The notes beneath the pieces were generated by a model that saw only the letters and a program-made list of their open reading frames with translations, did no database searches and had not been told where the DNA came from. Shown here in pieces: positions 51,135-60,680 of a stretch of DNA of 64,000 bases (positions within the stretch are counted from its first letter, which is position 1; each line of letters opens with the position of its first letter). The translations under genes and the position numbers were made by a program. Source of the stretch: CBDCVN01 sp965223585 (GTDB lineage: Bacteria > Deinococcota > Deinococci > Deinococcales > Trueperaceae); NCBI GenBank assembly GCA_965223585.1, contig CBDCWW010000014.1, forward strand, positions 496,001 to 560,000, written 5' to 3'.

Positions 51135-51632
51135 TTAGTTCACGCTACCTCTTAGCAAAGTCGTTTTGGCAAAAACCTCTATAACATTTAATATTTTTAC
51201 TGTCACTTTGCCATCAAGTCTAAAGGTAGTGTAATCACCATTAGCGAGACCAATAAGATCTTGAACAAATAACGCTCCGCCAAGGCCTAAAGGAATTTCT
51301 ATATCTAGCACAAGAGTTTTTGTATCTTCTGAAGGTATGGCAAAGCTTCGAGAAAAATTACTATTTAAAGCAAAATTATCATTAACAAAAAAATCAAAAT
51401 CAATGCTCGAAATTGATAAACTTGCTGCATTAGGGTTGTAAACATCTATGGGCAAGCGCAAAACCAATACACCTGAGCTAATTATAGGTGGGGCAAACCT
51501 AACTACTCTTAAACCTTCAGGATGAACTCTAAACTCAGGGGCTAAAATTACCGTTCCAACACCGGGTAGGCAACCTGAAAGCAAAACTATCAAAAAACTT
51601 GCTACAATAAAACAATTAAATTTCTTCTTCAT
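51135..51632 (-). CDS. LEA type 2 (WHy) domain lipoprotein
   Basis: The 165-aa product has a lipoprotein signal (lipobox LLSGC) and one LEA_2/WHy-like beta domain. Typical features are VLRLPIDVYNPNAASLSISS, FDFFVNDNF and FAIPSEDTKTLVLDIEIPL. Such domains occur in envelope stress proteins of many bacteria. AAGGAGATAAATT precedes the ATG. It lies 22 bp after the CPBP-like gene. Confidence 0.85.
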   Translation of the reverse strand: MKKKFNCFIVASFLIVLLSGCLPGVGTVILAPEFRVHPEGLRVVRFAPPIISSGVLVLRLPIDVYNPNAASLSISSIDFDFFVNDNFALNSNFSRSFAIPSEDTKTLVLDIEIPLGLGGALFVQDLIGLANGDYTTFRLDGKVTVKILNVIEVFAKTTLLRGSVN

Positions 51633-51654
51633 AATTTATCTCCTTAAGATAATT

Positions 51655-52449
51655 TTAGTGCCACCACACTTTAAGATCAGGGTAGTGAAAACTAATAATA
51701 GCTTGAAATAAGAAATAATCCACTATTAAGTGAACAATAAGTACCCAAAGAAGCGCTCTAGAACGCTCATACATAGATCCTTGAGTGATAGCAAAAATGT
51801 ATACTAAAAAAGGGCCAAAGCCCCTAAAAGCCATATCCCATAGCACACTAGTATAAATAACTGCTTGAGCAAAATTAGCAGGCCAAAAGCTAAAGAGGCT
51901 CCGGATAATTGCATAAGAAACATTTACAAAAAAGAGTTCGTCCCAAATTCCCACACTATTTATACCTAGAAAAAGCCTAAAGAGTTGTTCTCCTTCTGGT
52001 TCAGGGGGTTGTGTCCAGTTAAAAGGTACCTCAGGACTAAGTATTTGAAAGTAAAGTATAAATACTCCCCATGCTATAGGAATAGATAGAAGGGTGTAGA
52101 TTATGTCTACTTTATCAACCTGCTTAGGAAAAAGGTTGAAAGTAATAATACCTTTACCCCACAAAATAAGGCTTGGTAAAACAATAGCAAGGAGAAAACA
52201 AGTACTAAGAATTAAAAAATGCCTATTACTTAAATCTGTATTAATAGGGGCAACAGTCAAAATAACTACAGAACTAGCTAGTGCAATATAGCACAAGCGA
52301 TTGTTGGGAGGCTCCTTATTTAGAAAAAATAAAAAGCCTATTACTGGTATAATTCCTAACCAATAGCTTTCTAAGGCTATCCAGAGAATTGTTATTAAAA
52401 GTAAACAAAATAGAGGAAAAAACTTAGTTAGGTCTGAATGTACAGGCAT
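51655..52449 (-). CDS. CPBP-like intramembrane protein with degenerate motif
   Basis: The protein of about 265 aa has seven or eight membrane helices. The C-terminal half resembles CPBP (Abi/Rce1) proteases. However, motif 1 E-E-x-x-x-R reads WDELFFVN, and the last His lies in VHLIVDYF. With one Glu of the pair changed to Asp and no Arg, catalysis is doubtful. I prefer ATG 52449; the first possible start (TTG 52491) adds 14 residues. It may be cotranscribed with the LEA-2 lipoprotein. Confidence 0.65.
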   Translation of the reverse strand: MPVHSDLTKFFPLFCLLLITILWIALESYWLGIIPVIGFLFFLNKEPPNNRLCYIALASSVVILTVAPINTDLSNRHFLILSTCFLLAIVLPSLILWGKGIITFNLFPKQVDKVDIIYTLLSIPIAWGVFILYFQILSPEVPFNWTQPPEPEGEQLFRLFLGINSVGIWDELFFVNVSYAIIRSLFSFWPANFAQAVIYTSVLWDMAFRGFGPFLVYIFAITQGSMYERSRALLWVLIVHLIVDYFLFQAIISFHYPDLKVWWH

Positions 52450-52675
52450 AGTACTGTTACGTACTTTAACAAGAAGGAATTTTAAAACCAAGTCCTGTTA
52501 GTTTGGGTTCCAACAAGCATCAATTAGTGAATGTTAGCCATTTCCATGCAGCTAAAAGCTCTTTAGTACAAGGCTCTTCCCTTGCCTCTATTTTTTCCAA
52601 AAATTTCTAACTTCCATAATTTTACGAGATTTGTATTCCCATTAGCTTCTATTTTCTTATTTTAATTTCCGTAAT

Positions 52676-53563
52676 TTATATATTTTGTTCTTTCCTAAAC
52701 GTTTTCCAGATAGTTTTAGCAGGTATACGCTCGAGCACCCCACCCCGAAAAACTTCATAAAGTTCTAACTCATTCATATGCACATAGCCAATATGACAAT
52801 CACAAAATTGACGGCTACAAGGTTTTGGTTTTAGCGCTGCTTTGAAATTAGCATCATAAATATTACCAAAAGGTTTCTCAATGAAGTGACAGCGGTGTAT
52901 AGTACCTTCCCCATCTACACTAATAACTTTATGTCCTGTGCGACAAGCCTTGCCTCGAGAAAGATATTTGCCCATGTTTAGCTTGAATAATGGGTCAACC
53001 GCACTTAAGCTTTCTATATCTTCTTTTTTATAGTAACCTTTTGTCGCCCTATCATATGCATTGATCCAAAGATAAATTTCTTTAGGTAGTTCAGAACGAA
53101 GCAGCTCTATTTCAGGGATGCTTTTTCTTAGTCCTACTGCTCCAACACTAAAACGAATGCTATAACCTAATAACTCTTGACACTTTTGTAAAAAGCGTTC
53201 TCTGGTAACTTGACTAGGATGATAGGTTGCCCAGAAAGCTAACTTGGCTTTATTTGCCTCTACTACCCAATTCATATGGCAAGAAAGGTTGGTCTGAATA
53301 ACTACCTTTTTTACATGAGATAAATGACTTAAATCTACAAGTGCTTGCTGATAGCGCTTATGAATCAGTGCTTCTCCCCAAGGAGTAAAGAATATAGAAA
53401 CCACTAGTCCTGTTTGATCTTTTACCCAAGTAACAAATCTCTCTAGTGCTTTTTGGTCAATTTTGTGCTCTGCCTTAGTTTCCTGATGCTTGGCAAAAGG
53501 ACAGTAAAAGCATGCATAGTTACAGCTTGAGAGCGGGCCTCGGTAAAGTATAGACAACTCCAT
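52676..53563 (-). CDS. STM4011 family radical SAM protein
   Basis: The 295-aa enzyme starts with the SAM [4Fe-4S] motif LSSCNYACFYCPFAK (C14, C18, C21). C-terminal cysteines (GKACRTGHK, IHRCHFIEK, KPCSRQFCDCH) suggest a SPASM/twitch-type extra cluster. It belongs to the uncharacterised STM4011-4015 set. Substrate unknown; the SPASM-like end is common in enzymes that act on peptides. It begins 6 bp after STM4012, at the end of the metY operon. Two CTCGAG sites occur. Confidence 0.85.
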   Translation of the reverse strand: MELSILYRGPLSSCNYACFYCPFAKHQETKAEHKIDQKALERFVTWVKDQTGLVVSIFFTPWGEALIHKRYQQALVDLSHLSHVKKVVIQTNLSCHMNWVVEANKAKLAFWATYHPSQVTRERFLQKCQELLGYSIRFSVGAVGLRKSIPEIELLRSELPKEIYLWINAYDRATKGYYKKEDIESLSAVDPLFKLNMGKYLSRGKACRTGHKVISVDGEGTIHRCHFIEKPFGNIYDANFKAALKPKPCSRQFCDCHIGYVHMNELELYEVFRGGVLERIPAKTIWKTFRKEQNI

Positions 53564-53569
53564 AGATCC

Positions 53570-54874
53570 TTATTGCCATTCATAGGTGTCCATGCTAGCT
53601 CGCACTTTATCAGAGTAAAACCATGGTCCAATTACATCAGAACGCTCGAGCCCCAACTCAGTTAAGCTCAAGTAATCACCTGTTTGTACTACTAAACGCT
53701 GCTGCATAAGCTCAAATAATTCTGGATGATCTTCCAATACATAGCTCTTAAAAGTACTTTTATAAAGGTTTAAATCAAGCCCTTCAGCTCTTAAGAGTGA
53801 TTTAAGAATAAACCTCCGCTTTTGCTCGTCAGCATCTAGTTCAAAACCATAAGAGGCAAATTCAAATGCTTCTATGGGCTGAGAAATATAATTTGCAAGG
53901 ACACTTTTTATACTTTTTGCTCCTACAGCATATTCGTTAGAATAATGTAATCTTCCTGTATAAGATCTTGCCCCACAACCAAGGCCTACCATGCCATCAT
54001 TTTGACAACAATATACAGGCGCAGAGGTGCTTTCTTTGGAAAACTTACGGAACATACGCATAGAGATTTGTTCATAGCCTTGCTCGAGCAGAAAATCTCG
54101 CCCAATTCGGTAGAGCTTTAAACGCTCATCATCCCAATTATAATCTTTACGTTCTAATCCTGTAAGAGGGCGCACGTATAAAGGGTAAAGATAACATTCT
54201 TCTGGTTCAAACATTAAAGCCAATTCAAGAGAGTTGAGCCATGTTTCAGGTGTTTGCTTGGGTAAACCATAAATTAAATCAATATTGAGTACAGGAAAAT
54301 TGCAGTCTCGGATGTATTTTAGGGCTTGGTATACAGTTTCTGTCTTTTGTGAACGGCCTACTGCCTTAACTTCAGTTTCTATAAAGCTTTGCACCCCTAT
54401 GCTAACTCGAGTAACATAATTATCTTTTAACACTCCTAGGCGTTCAGGAAGTGCTGTTGCTGGCGATGTCTCAACAGAAATAGGAATATTCTCAAGATCA
54501 ATGCTATATAGATTTTTTGCAATGGTAAAGATTTCCTGTAAAGCATCTGGCTCCAAATACGTAGGTGTTCCTCCTCCAATAGCAAAACGTGCAAAAGTCA
54601 CCTCATCAAGTGCATGTTGCACGCACTTAGCTTGATCTTTGAGGGTCTTTAGATAATTTTGCTCGAGCGTTTCCCCAGCCCCCATTGTAGTGAATAAATT
54701 ACAAAAACCACATCTCATTTCACAAAATGGGATATGCATGTACAGGAAAAGTGAATCACGATTTTCAGTAGCCCAAAGTTTGCTCAAAGAAATGGGTGGC
54801 TCGAGCTTGCGATAAGCAGTCTTGTGAGGGTAAGCATAAGTGTATCCTTGATAAGGACTACCTTGTAACATCAT
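53570..54874 (-). CDS. STM4012 family radical SAM protein (HemN-like)
   Basis: The 434-aa protein has MHIPFCEMRCGFCNLFTTMG with cluster ligands C51, C55 and C58, and VTRVSIGVQSF plus LNIDLIYGLPKQT, as in HemN/HemW enzymes. It differs from HemN at the C-terminus and sits next to STM4011, which points to the STM4012 family. Five CTCGAG sites lie inside, the highest density in the window. Its start overlaps the metY stop by 4 bp, so the two are translationally coupled. The reaction is unknown. Confidence 0.87.
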   Translation of the reverse strand: MMLQGSPYQGYTYAYPHKTAYRKLEPPISLSKLWATENRDSLFLYMHIPFCEMRCGFCNLFTTMGAGETLEQNYLKTLKDQAKCVQHALDEVTFARFAIGGGTPTYLEPDALQEIFTIAKNLYSIDLENIPISVETSPATALPERLGVLKDNYVTRVSIGVQSFIETEVKAVGRSQKTETVYQALKYIRDCNFPVLNIDLIYGLPKQTPETWLNSLELALMFEPEECYLYPLYVRPLTGLERKDYNWDDERLKLYRIGRDFLLEQGYEQISMRMFRKFSKESTSAPVYCCQNDGMVGLGCGARSYTGRLHYSNEYAVGAKSIKSVLANYISQPIEAFEFASYGFELDADEQKRRFILKSLLRAEGLDLNLYKSTFKSYVLEDHPELFELMQQRLVVQTGDYLSLTELGLERSDVIGPWFYSDKVRASMDTYEWQ

Positions 54875-56145
54875 CCTAACAATGCTTGGTCTATATCTGA
54901 TTTAAGATCCTCTAAAGCCTCTAAACCTACACTCATTCTTATTAACTCTGGTGTTACCCCAGCTGTATAGCGTGCCTCCTCTGGTAAGCTAGAATGGGTA
55001 GTATCCCAAGGGCAAATCACTACTGTTTTGGCATCGCCGATATTAGCAAGGTGTGAAGCGATCTTTACTTTATCTAAAAAGCTTTGTGTAGTTTCTCTAT
55101 CAGCAGTCTCAAAACTGAGTACTGCCCCAAAGCCGTTTTTAAGGTTTTTCTTCGCTGTCTGGTGGCAGTTATTAGAAGGCAAACCCGCATAATAGACACG
55201 TTTGATTTTAGGGTGTTGCTCGAGCCACTCTGCCAAGGCTAAAGCCGAGTCACAAGAACGTTGCACCCTTAAAGAAAGTGTTTCTAATCCTTGTAAAGCT
55301 AAAAAAGCTTCAAAAGGTGATGAGGTCATACCCATAACAAAGAGCCCTAAGTCCCATGCCCTTAAGCTAAAAGCCCTCTCCCCTGCCCTGCTTACATAAG
55401 TGCGCCCACGACTATCTTTAGTAGTAAAAGCAGAAAATTTGGGTAGTTTCCAATCAAAACGCCCTGCTTCTACAATTGCTCCACCAATAAATGTCCCATG
55501 CCCTCCTATCCACTTAGTAGCTGAATGGACTACTATGTCAGCTCCTAAGGTAAGGGGTTGGCAAAGGTAGCCTGCACAACCCCAAGTGTTATCAACTATC
55601 AAAGGAACTTTTTGCTCTTGGCACAACTCGGCAATAGCAGTGATATCTGGTACGCTACAACTAGGATTAGCAATTGTTTCACACCATACTGCTACAGTCT
55701 GTTCTTCAATAACCTCTGCTATAGCAGTAACGTTGGGTTCTACAATACTAAAGCGACAACCCCAAGGTGTAAGGATCTTATTGGCTACAGAAAATGTGCC
55801 TCCAAAAAGTTGATTAGAAAATATAACATGAGCACCCGGATAAGTTAGGGTTAAAAGAGTCGTGGTAGTGGCTGCTTGCCCAGAGCATAAGCCTACTCCA
55901 GCTTTACCTTTTTCAAGAGCTATTAATCTCTCTAAGAAGGCCTGCACAGTTGGATTATGCATACGACCATATTGGTTTTGATGGCTGCCTGTAACCTTGC
56001 CTGCAAAGGTATTAGCTGCGTGCTCTGCACTATCAAATACAAAGCTGCTAGTGGCGTAAATTGGGAAGGCTCGAGCACCCGAAGCAACATCAGGTTTTTC
56101 TTGACCAGCGTGAAGTTGTAAGGTATCGAAGTCTAAGTCGTTCAT
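54871..56145 (-). CDS. metY: O-acetylhomoserine sulfhydrylase (MetY)
   Basis: This 424-aa PLP enzyme makes homocysteine from O-acetylhomoserine and sulfide. DTLQLHAGQEKPD at the start, QYGRMHNPTVQAFLERL, the phosphate-binding CSGQAATTTTLL, and the PLP lysine in HSATKWIGGHGTFIGG are typical of the MetY/Cys-Met family. The length agrees with MetY, not with MetB. It is followed with a 4-bp overlap by STM4012 and preceded after 4 bp by a DUF2157-type gene. No SAM riboswitch was seen upstream of the operon. Confidence 0.93.
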   Translation of the reverse strand: MNDLDFDTLQLHAGQEKPDVASGARAFPIYATSSFVFDSAEHAANTFAGKVTGSHQNQYGRMHNPTVQAFLERLIALEKGKAGVGLCSGQAATTTTLLTLTYPGAHVIFSNQLFGGTFSVANKILTPWGCRFSIVEPNVTAIAEVIEEQTVAVWCETIANPSCSVPDITAIAELCQEQKVPLIVDNTWGCAGYLCQPLTLGADIVVHSATKWIGGHGTFIGGAIVEAGRFDWKLPKFSAFTTKDSRGRTYVSRAGERAFSLRAWDLGLFVMGMTSSPFEAFLALQGLETLSLRVQRSCDSALALAEWLEQHPKIKRVYYAGLPSNNCHQTAKKNLKNGFGAVLSFETADRETTQSFLDKVKIASHLANIGDAKTVVICPWDTTHSSLPEEARYTAGVTPELIRMSVGLEALEDLKSDIDQALLG

Positions 56146-56149
56146 TGTA

Positions 56150-57298
56150 TTAGTGTTGAAGCTTACGTCTAGTTGTGTATTTCTGAAAAGCTATGCCTAA
56201 AAAGATTGCTGAAATTCCTAGAGCACTAAGTATAAAGGGAAAAAGTAAGGAATCTTTAAAAACATTATAAGAAAGATAACCAAGGTAAATATAAATTCCT
56301 ATTGCCCCAAAGACCATTACAACTCTCGCTCCAAAAATCATTATAGCTTGCCTTTCCAAAGCTATAGCTAAGCCTAAAAAGCCAAGATTCATCAGTAAGT
56401 AATAAGCATGTGACCAATCCCCTAATGTAAATTCTGAAGTGAGTATTCCCCAAAAAACAACTAAGCCCATTATTCCAAAAACCACTATAACTCGCCTTTG
56501 TAAAATTATGGCTAAACCTAAAAGGCCAAGGTTTACCAGCAAGTAATAAACATGTGGCCACTCCCATGATTTTGAAGTAATCGCCCCCCAAAAAGTGATT
56601 AAACCAAATAAGTAAAACCAGAAGGAGTAGGCCTTTAACTTTTTAGAGGCATCAAACAAATAGGCTAGTACTAGCATTGTTATACCAAAAACAATGGATA
56701 CAATAATCCGTTCATCCCATGAAAAGTTAGGGCCGTATATTACGGCAGTAATGTCCATGGATAAGAACCATAAGGAGTAGGCTACTGGTGCTGCTAGAAA
56801 AGGAAAGGGAACAAATTTCATTGCCAACAAACCAACTAGCATTGTAGCCAATTCTATAATTACCCAACTACCCTTAATCCAACTGTAGTAATCCTGATAG
56901 CTGCCCGGGTCACCTTGGGGCCAGAAGCCTGTTATGCGCTCGAGTGCATAAACTCCCAAAGGCACCATACCTACAGCCATAGTGTACATAAGCCCACCGG
57001 GAACCTTTAACTCATTTCTAAAATAAAGTTGCCTGCCCAGCAAAATAAAAACTAATCCATAAACAATTGATACTGCTAGTAAACCCGTTCCGCCTAAAAA
57101 TTCCCAAGCAGAGGTAACAAACCATGTCATAGCTCCAATTACTACCAGTGCACCAAGGTAATAAAGTACAACTGATATGTTAGACTTTGAATCTTTGTGT
57201 TTGCGTTGTTCTAAACCTGTTAATAAGGCTTCACATTGCTCTTCAGTTAGAATGTTTTCTTCTATAGCCCACTTCAATTTTGCTTTAGTTAGTTGCAT
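56150..57298 (-). CDS. DUF2157-like polytopic membrane protein with internal repeats
   Basis: From ATG 57298, which follows AAGGAAG, the protein is about 382 aa. A short cytosolic head (KLKWAIEENILTEEQCEALL, typical of DUF2157) precedes ten or more membrane helices. Two adjacent blocks (about 258-300 and 300-345) repeat each other: HVYYLLVNLGLLGLAI and HAYYLLMNLGFLGLAI, each followed by a VFG-(5-6)-VFWG-type helix. It heads the operon with metY and the two radical SAM genes; the role is unknown. Confidence 0.72.
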   Translation of the reverse strand: MQLTKAKLKWAIEENILTEEQCEALLTGLEQRKHKDSKSNISVVLYYLGALVVIGAMTWFVTSAWEFLGGTGLLAVSIVYGLVFILLGRQLYFRNELKVPGGLMYTMAVGMVPLGVYALERITGFWPQGDPGSYQDYYSWIKGSWVIIELATMLVGLLAMKFVPFPFLAAPVAYSLWFLSMDITAVIYGPNFSWDERIIVSIVFGITMLVLAYLFDASKKLKAYSFWFYLFGLITFWGAITSKSWEWPHVYYLLVNLGLLGLAIILQRRVIVVFGIMGLVVFWGILTSEFTLGDWSHAYYLLMNLGFLGLAIALERQAIMIFGARVVMVFGAIGIYIYLGYLSYNVFKDSLLFPFILSALGISAIFLGIAFQKYTTRRKLQH

Positions 57299-57370
57299 GA
57301 GTAACTTCCTTACACCACTACACTCTACTACAATCTCGAACTCCATGTTTTTAAGCTATTGATTTCATGA

Positions 57371-57450
57371 TATTTCTTGCTTATGAATTTTTATCGAGCA
57401 ATAGTTACTTTATTCACTATATTTCCCGCTTGTGAATTTTTTATTGAGCA
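57371..57450. repeat. Imperfect direct repeat upstream of dodecin
   Basis: Two 30-bp units begin with TATTTCTTGCTTATGAATTT (57371) and TATTTCCCGCTTGTGAATTT (57420), and each ends in GAGCA. They lie in the region between the divergent DUF2157 and dodecin genes. A role in regulation is possible. Confidence 0.5.
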
Positions 57451-57553
57451 TAATCCCATGTCAAACCGTAAGAAATGTTATAGTGCTTTTCTGATGCTTA
57501 GTAAGCTTAATGTACTCTTACAAACATCATAAACAATTTTCAGGAGGCTCTTT

Positions 57554-57757
57554 ATGGCCGTTGCTAAAGTTACAGAAATTATTGCAGGTTCACCAGAAAG
57601 CTTCGAGGAAGCCATTAAAACTGGAATAAGTCGCGCCACTAAAACTCTCAAAAATGTCCAAGGCGCTTGGGTAAAAGAACAGCAAGTAATTATTGATGAT
57701 GGCAAAGTAGTCGAATTTCGTGTGACTATAAAAGTCACCTTTATTTTAGAGGATTAA
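57554..57757 (+). CDS. Dodecin flavin-binding protein
   Basis: The 67-aa protein matches dodecin over its full length: AKVTEIIAGSPESFEEAI, a central QGAWVKEQ whose Trp stacks on the flavin, and FRVTIKVTF. Dodecins form hollow dodecamers that store riboflavin or FMN. TCAGGAGGCTCTTT precedes the ATG. A pair of direct repeats lies upstream. Confidence 0.95.
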   Translation: MAVAKVTEIIAGSPESFEEAIKTGISRATKTLKNVQGAWVKEQQVIIDDGKVVEFRVTIKVTFILED

Positions 57758-58150
57758 TATCACAGCGCAGCATTGCTGAAAATAATTTTATGTGCGTGGC
57801 AGGGGCATGATGCATCATGTCTCTATGGAATCTTGGGAAATATTTTTACACTAGACTGTTTGTAAAAAGCTATTTAAAATAGCATCTGTTGGGATAAATC
57901 TTTGCAAATCAATAACATTGCGCTGTAATAATAATCACTACAAAATTACTCACAAAAACTTTTTCATCCCTGCTTATTAACATTTCTAGCATTTTGCACT
58001 TATCCGCAGTTAAGGAGGACTGTATCTAATTACCCATAGTAAAAACTCTACTATGTAGTTCCTCTACTCACCTAGACAATCAACAAAAAGCTTAAGTAAC
58101 CTTAATTTTGAAGGGCTATTATTGGCCCAATACAAATTAGGAGATAAGTT
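57758..58150. other. 393-bp intergenic region
   Basis: It contains a perfect palindrome ATGATGCATCAT (near 57808) and AGCATTGCTG close to the dodecin stop. An AGGAG site precedes the next gene. No coding frame was recognised. Confidence 0.5.
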
Positions 58151-60544
58151 ATGTTAATTTTTTGCTTTTTGATAGTTTTTAGCCTGTTCACAACAGGGTT
58201 TGCTGAGGAGGTTGCCTTGGAAGATAAAACTCTTTCCCCTTACTTTTTTATCCAAAGTGATGATCCTAGTGTAGATCAATTGCCTTTAAAAAGTACCTCC
58301 GCTGAGGTAAATATTGCCGGAGTAATTGCCGATGTAAGTGTAAAACAAGTCTATAAAAATGAAGGTCAAAGCACCCTCGAGGCCATTTATGTATTTCCAG
58401 CTTCAACAAGGGCTGCTGTTTACAGTATGACTATGACTATAGGGGAAAGAACCATAGAGGCAGAGATTAAAGAAAAAGAAGAGGCTAGAGCAGAGTATGA
58501 ACAAGCCAAAAGTGAAGGCCGTAGCGCCTCCCTTTTAGAACAAGACCGCCCCAACGTTTTTACTATGAATGTGGCTAACATCTTGCCAGAAGATGAAATT
58601 ATTGTTGAGCTTCGCTATACAGAACTCTTAGTACCTAGTGAAAGTATATATGAATTTGCTTATCCTACAGTAGTAGGACCACGCTATAGCAATGAAGAAA
58701 GTGCAGAAGAGTTTAATGCTAATCCCTATACTGAAGAAGGTGAAGCACCTCTTTATGACTTTGATATTAGTGTAGAAATTAATGGTGGTGTGCCTTTACA
58801 AAATGTTGAGGTTACTACCCATAAAGCCAAGATAACTAATGTTAGTAAAACCCAAACCCGCATTGACTTACCTAAAAGTGAATCTGATGGAGGCAACCGA
58901 GACTTTATCTTGCAATATCAACTTGCTGGTGAAGCTACCCAGTCAGGTTTACTACTCTATGAAGGTGAAGAAGAAAACTTTTTTTTATTAATAAGTCAAC
59001 CGCCTAAAGTTGTAAAAGTAGAACAAATACCTCCTAGAGAGTATCTTTTTATAGTTGACATTTCAGGTTCTATGCACGGTTTCCCTTTGGATACCACTAA
59101 GGTTTTGTTAAAAGACCTATTAGCTAATCTTAAAGAGACTGACAGGTTTAATATCCTTTTCTTTGCTGGCGGTTCAAGTGTTTTAGCTCGAGAATCTTTA
59201 CCAGCAACACCCAGTAATCTAAAACGAGCAGTAGCTATGTTAGATAGTATGCAGGCTGGTGGTGGCACTGAACTTTTACCTGCCTTACAACGTGCTTTTG
59301 AGATGCCCTATGATGAAGATGCTTCACGGATTATTGCTATTATCACTGATGGTTATGTAACAGTAGAAAAAGAGGCCTTTGATTTAGTTAGAGGGTCGCT
59401 AAATAATGCTAATGTATTTAGTTTTGGAATTGGCTCGAGTATAAACCGCTTTCTAATAGAAGGTCTAGCCAGAGTTGGTCTAGGTGAGCCTTTTGTATTA
59501 ACTTCCCCTGCTACATCTGAAGAAGAAGCTAAGCGCTTTAGCAACTATATTGCTAACCCAGTACTAACCAACATAGAAGCTAACTTTGAAGACTTTGAAG
59601 TTTATGATGTAGAGCCACCTAGTATTCCTGATGTATTAGCAGAACGTCCAGTAATTATCTATGGCAAGTGGCGTGGTGAGCCTACTGGCACAATAACTAT
59701 AACTGGTAACAGTGGTGAAGGTGATTATGAAGCAGTTTTTGATGTTGCAGATAGTCAACCACTAGCTGAAAACAGCGCTTTGCGTTATTTATGGGCACGT
59801 AATAAAATTGCTTTATTAGGTGATTACCAACAAGTAGGCAGTGATGAAAAAGCAGCTATTACAGAATTAGGACTTAAATACAATTTACTTACTGATTACA
59901 CTTCATTCATAGCTGTTGATACTTTAGTAAGAGCCGAAGGTGAAGTGGAAACTGTACGCCAGCCATTACCTTTGCCTGAAGGTGTATCTAACCAAGCTTT
60001 ACCAGCGCAATCTATGGGAAGATCTATGAGCTTTAATAGTATTGCAGCTCCACAAGTAGCAACAGGAGCGCCACCACCATCCTCGGCAAAACCTCAAGGT
60101 GGAGCCTACGGTCCTGCAACTTCTTTTCCTTATGCTGCTACTGATGAGGCTGAGGAAGCAGAGCCAGCTAATGAAGCTGTTCTTAACTTACCTACGCCTG
60201 CCATTCCTGAAAGTAAGGTAAAGGAAACAGGTTTAGAGAACAAGATTATTGTAAGTAACATTCAATCCGAGCAGTACGAAATAACTTCAGCTTTGTACAG
60301 CTTCTTACAACAAGACAAAGCCAGAAAACAATTAGCAGCATGTTTTAGCAGTGATGCGCCTTGGCTACAGCTAAACTTTAGTCTTACTTTAGATGAGTCA
60401 GGCAACATTACTAATTTAAGCATTGATTCTCCAGTAGGTGATGATTTTGAAGAGCAGGTTAAGAGCTGTGTAGAAAGTCAAATTCAGGCTTGGACATATC
60501 CTGCTGTAGGTGAGTTTTCTTTTACGCTGACTTTCTCACCCTAA
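58151..60544 (+). CDS. VIT/VWA domain protein with AgmX-like C-terminus
   Basis: The 797-aa secreted protein has a signal peptide (ends about residue 19). A VIT domain (about 30-190; STSAEVNIAGVIADVSVKQV, YVFPASTRAAVYSM, LEQDRPNVFTMNVANI) is followed by a VWA domain whose MIDAS motif is DISGSM (about 298-303), with TDGYV further on. It continues through a proline/alanine-rich linker (about 620-680) to a short C-terminal domain like AgmX/TonB (LQLNFSLTLDESGNITN, CVESQIQAWTYP). The layout resembles inter-alpha-trypsin inhibitor heavy-chain-like proteins of bacteria. It likely binds a metal-dependent partner. Three CTCGAG sites. Confidence 0.88.
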   Translation: MLIFCFLIVFSLFTTGFAEEVALEDKTLSPYFFIQSDDPSVDQLPLKSTSAEVNIAGVIADVSVKQVYKNEGQSTLEAIYVFPASTRAAVYSMTMTIGERTIEAEIKEKEEARAEYEQAKSEGRSASLLEQDRPNVFTMNVANILPEDEIIVELRYTELLVPSESIYEFAYPTVVGPRYSNEESAEEFNANPYTEEGEAPLYDFDISVEINGGVPLQNVEVTTHKAKITNVSKTQTRIDLPKSESDGGNRDFILQYQLAGEATQSGLLLYEGEEENFFLLISQPPKVVKVEQIPPREYLFIVDISGSMHGFPLDTTKVLLKDLLANLKETDRFNILFFAGGSSVLARESLPATPSNLKRAVAMLDSMQAGGGTELLPALQRAFEMPYDEDASRIIAIITDGYVTVEKEAFDLVRGSLNNANVFSFGIGSSINRFLIEGLARVGLGEPFVLTSPATSEEEAKRFSNYIANPVLTNIEANFEDFEVYDVEPPSIPDVLAERPVIIYGKWRGEPTGTITITGNSGEGDYEAVFDVADSQPLAENSALRYLWARNKIALLGDYQQVGSDEKAAITELGLKYNLLTDYTSFIAVDTLVRAEGEVETVRQPLPLPEGVSNQALPAQSMGRSMSFNSIAAPQVATGAPPPSSAKPQGGAYGPATSFPYAATDEAEEAEPANEAVLNLPTPAIPESKVKETGLENKIIVSNIQSEQYEITSALYSFLQQDKARKQLAACFSSDAPWLQLNFSLTLDESGNITNLSIDSPVGDDFEEQVKSCVESQIQAWTYPAVGEFSFTLTFSP

Positions 60545-60579
60545 ATTTGATAAATAGAGAAATTTGGAGTCACCAAAGT

Positions 60580-60613
60580 CTTGGAGGTTTTGAAAACCTC
60601 CAAGGCTTTTTTT
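60580..60613 (+). terminator. Strong terminator after VIT/VWA gene
   Basis: CTTGGAGGTTTTG and AAAACCTCCAAG form an almost perfect 12-bp hairpin, followed by a run of seven T. Confidence 0.92.
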
Positions 60614-60680
60614 GTGACACTAATCTTAAGCCTCTAAGATATCGAGTTGGTGTCACTTTTAAAAGGATCAGCAACTTACC

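Noticed and set aside
57347..57553. SAM riboswitch upstream of the metY operon
   Set aside because: The region has no conserved SAM-I/II pattern that I could recognise, only direct repeats.
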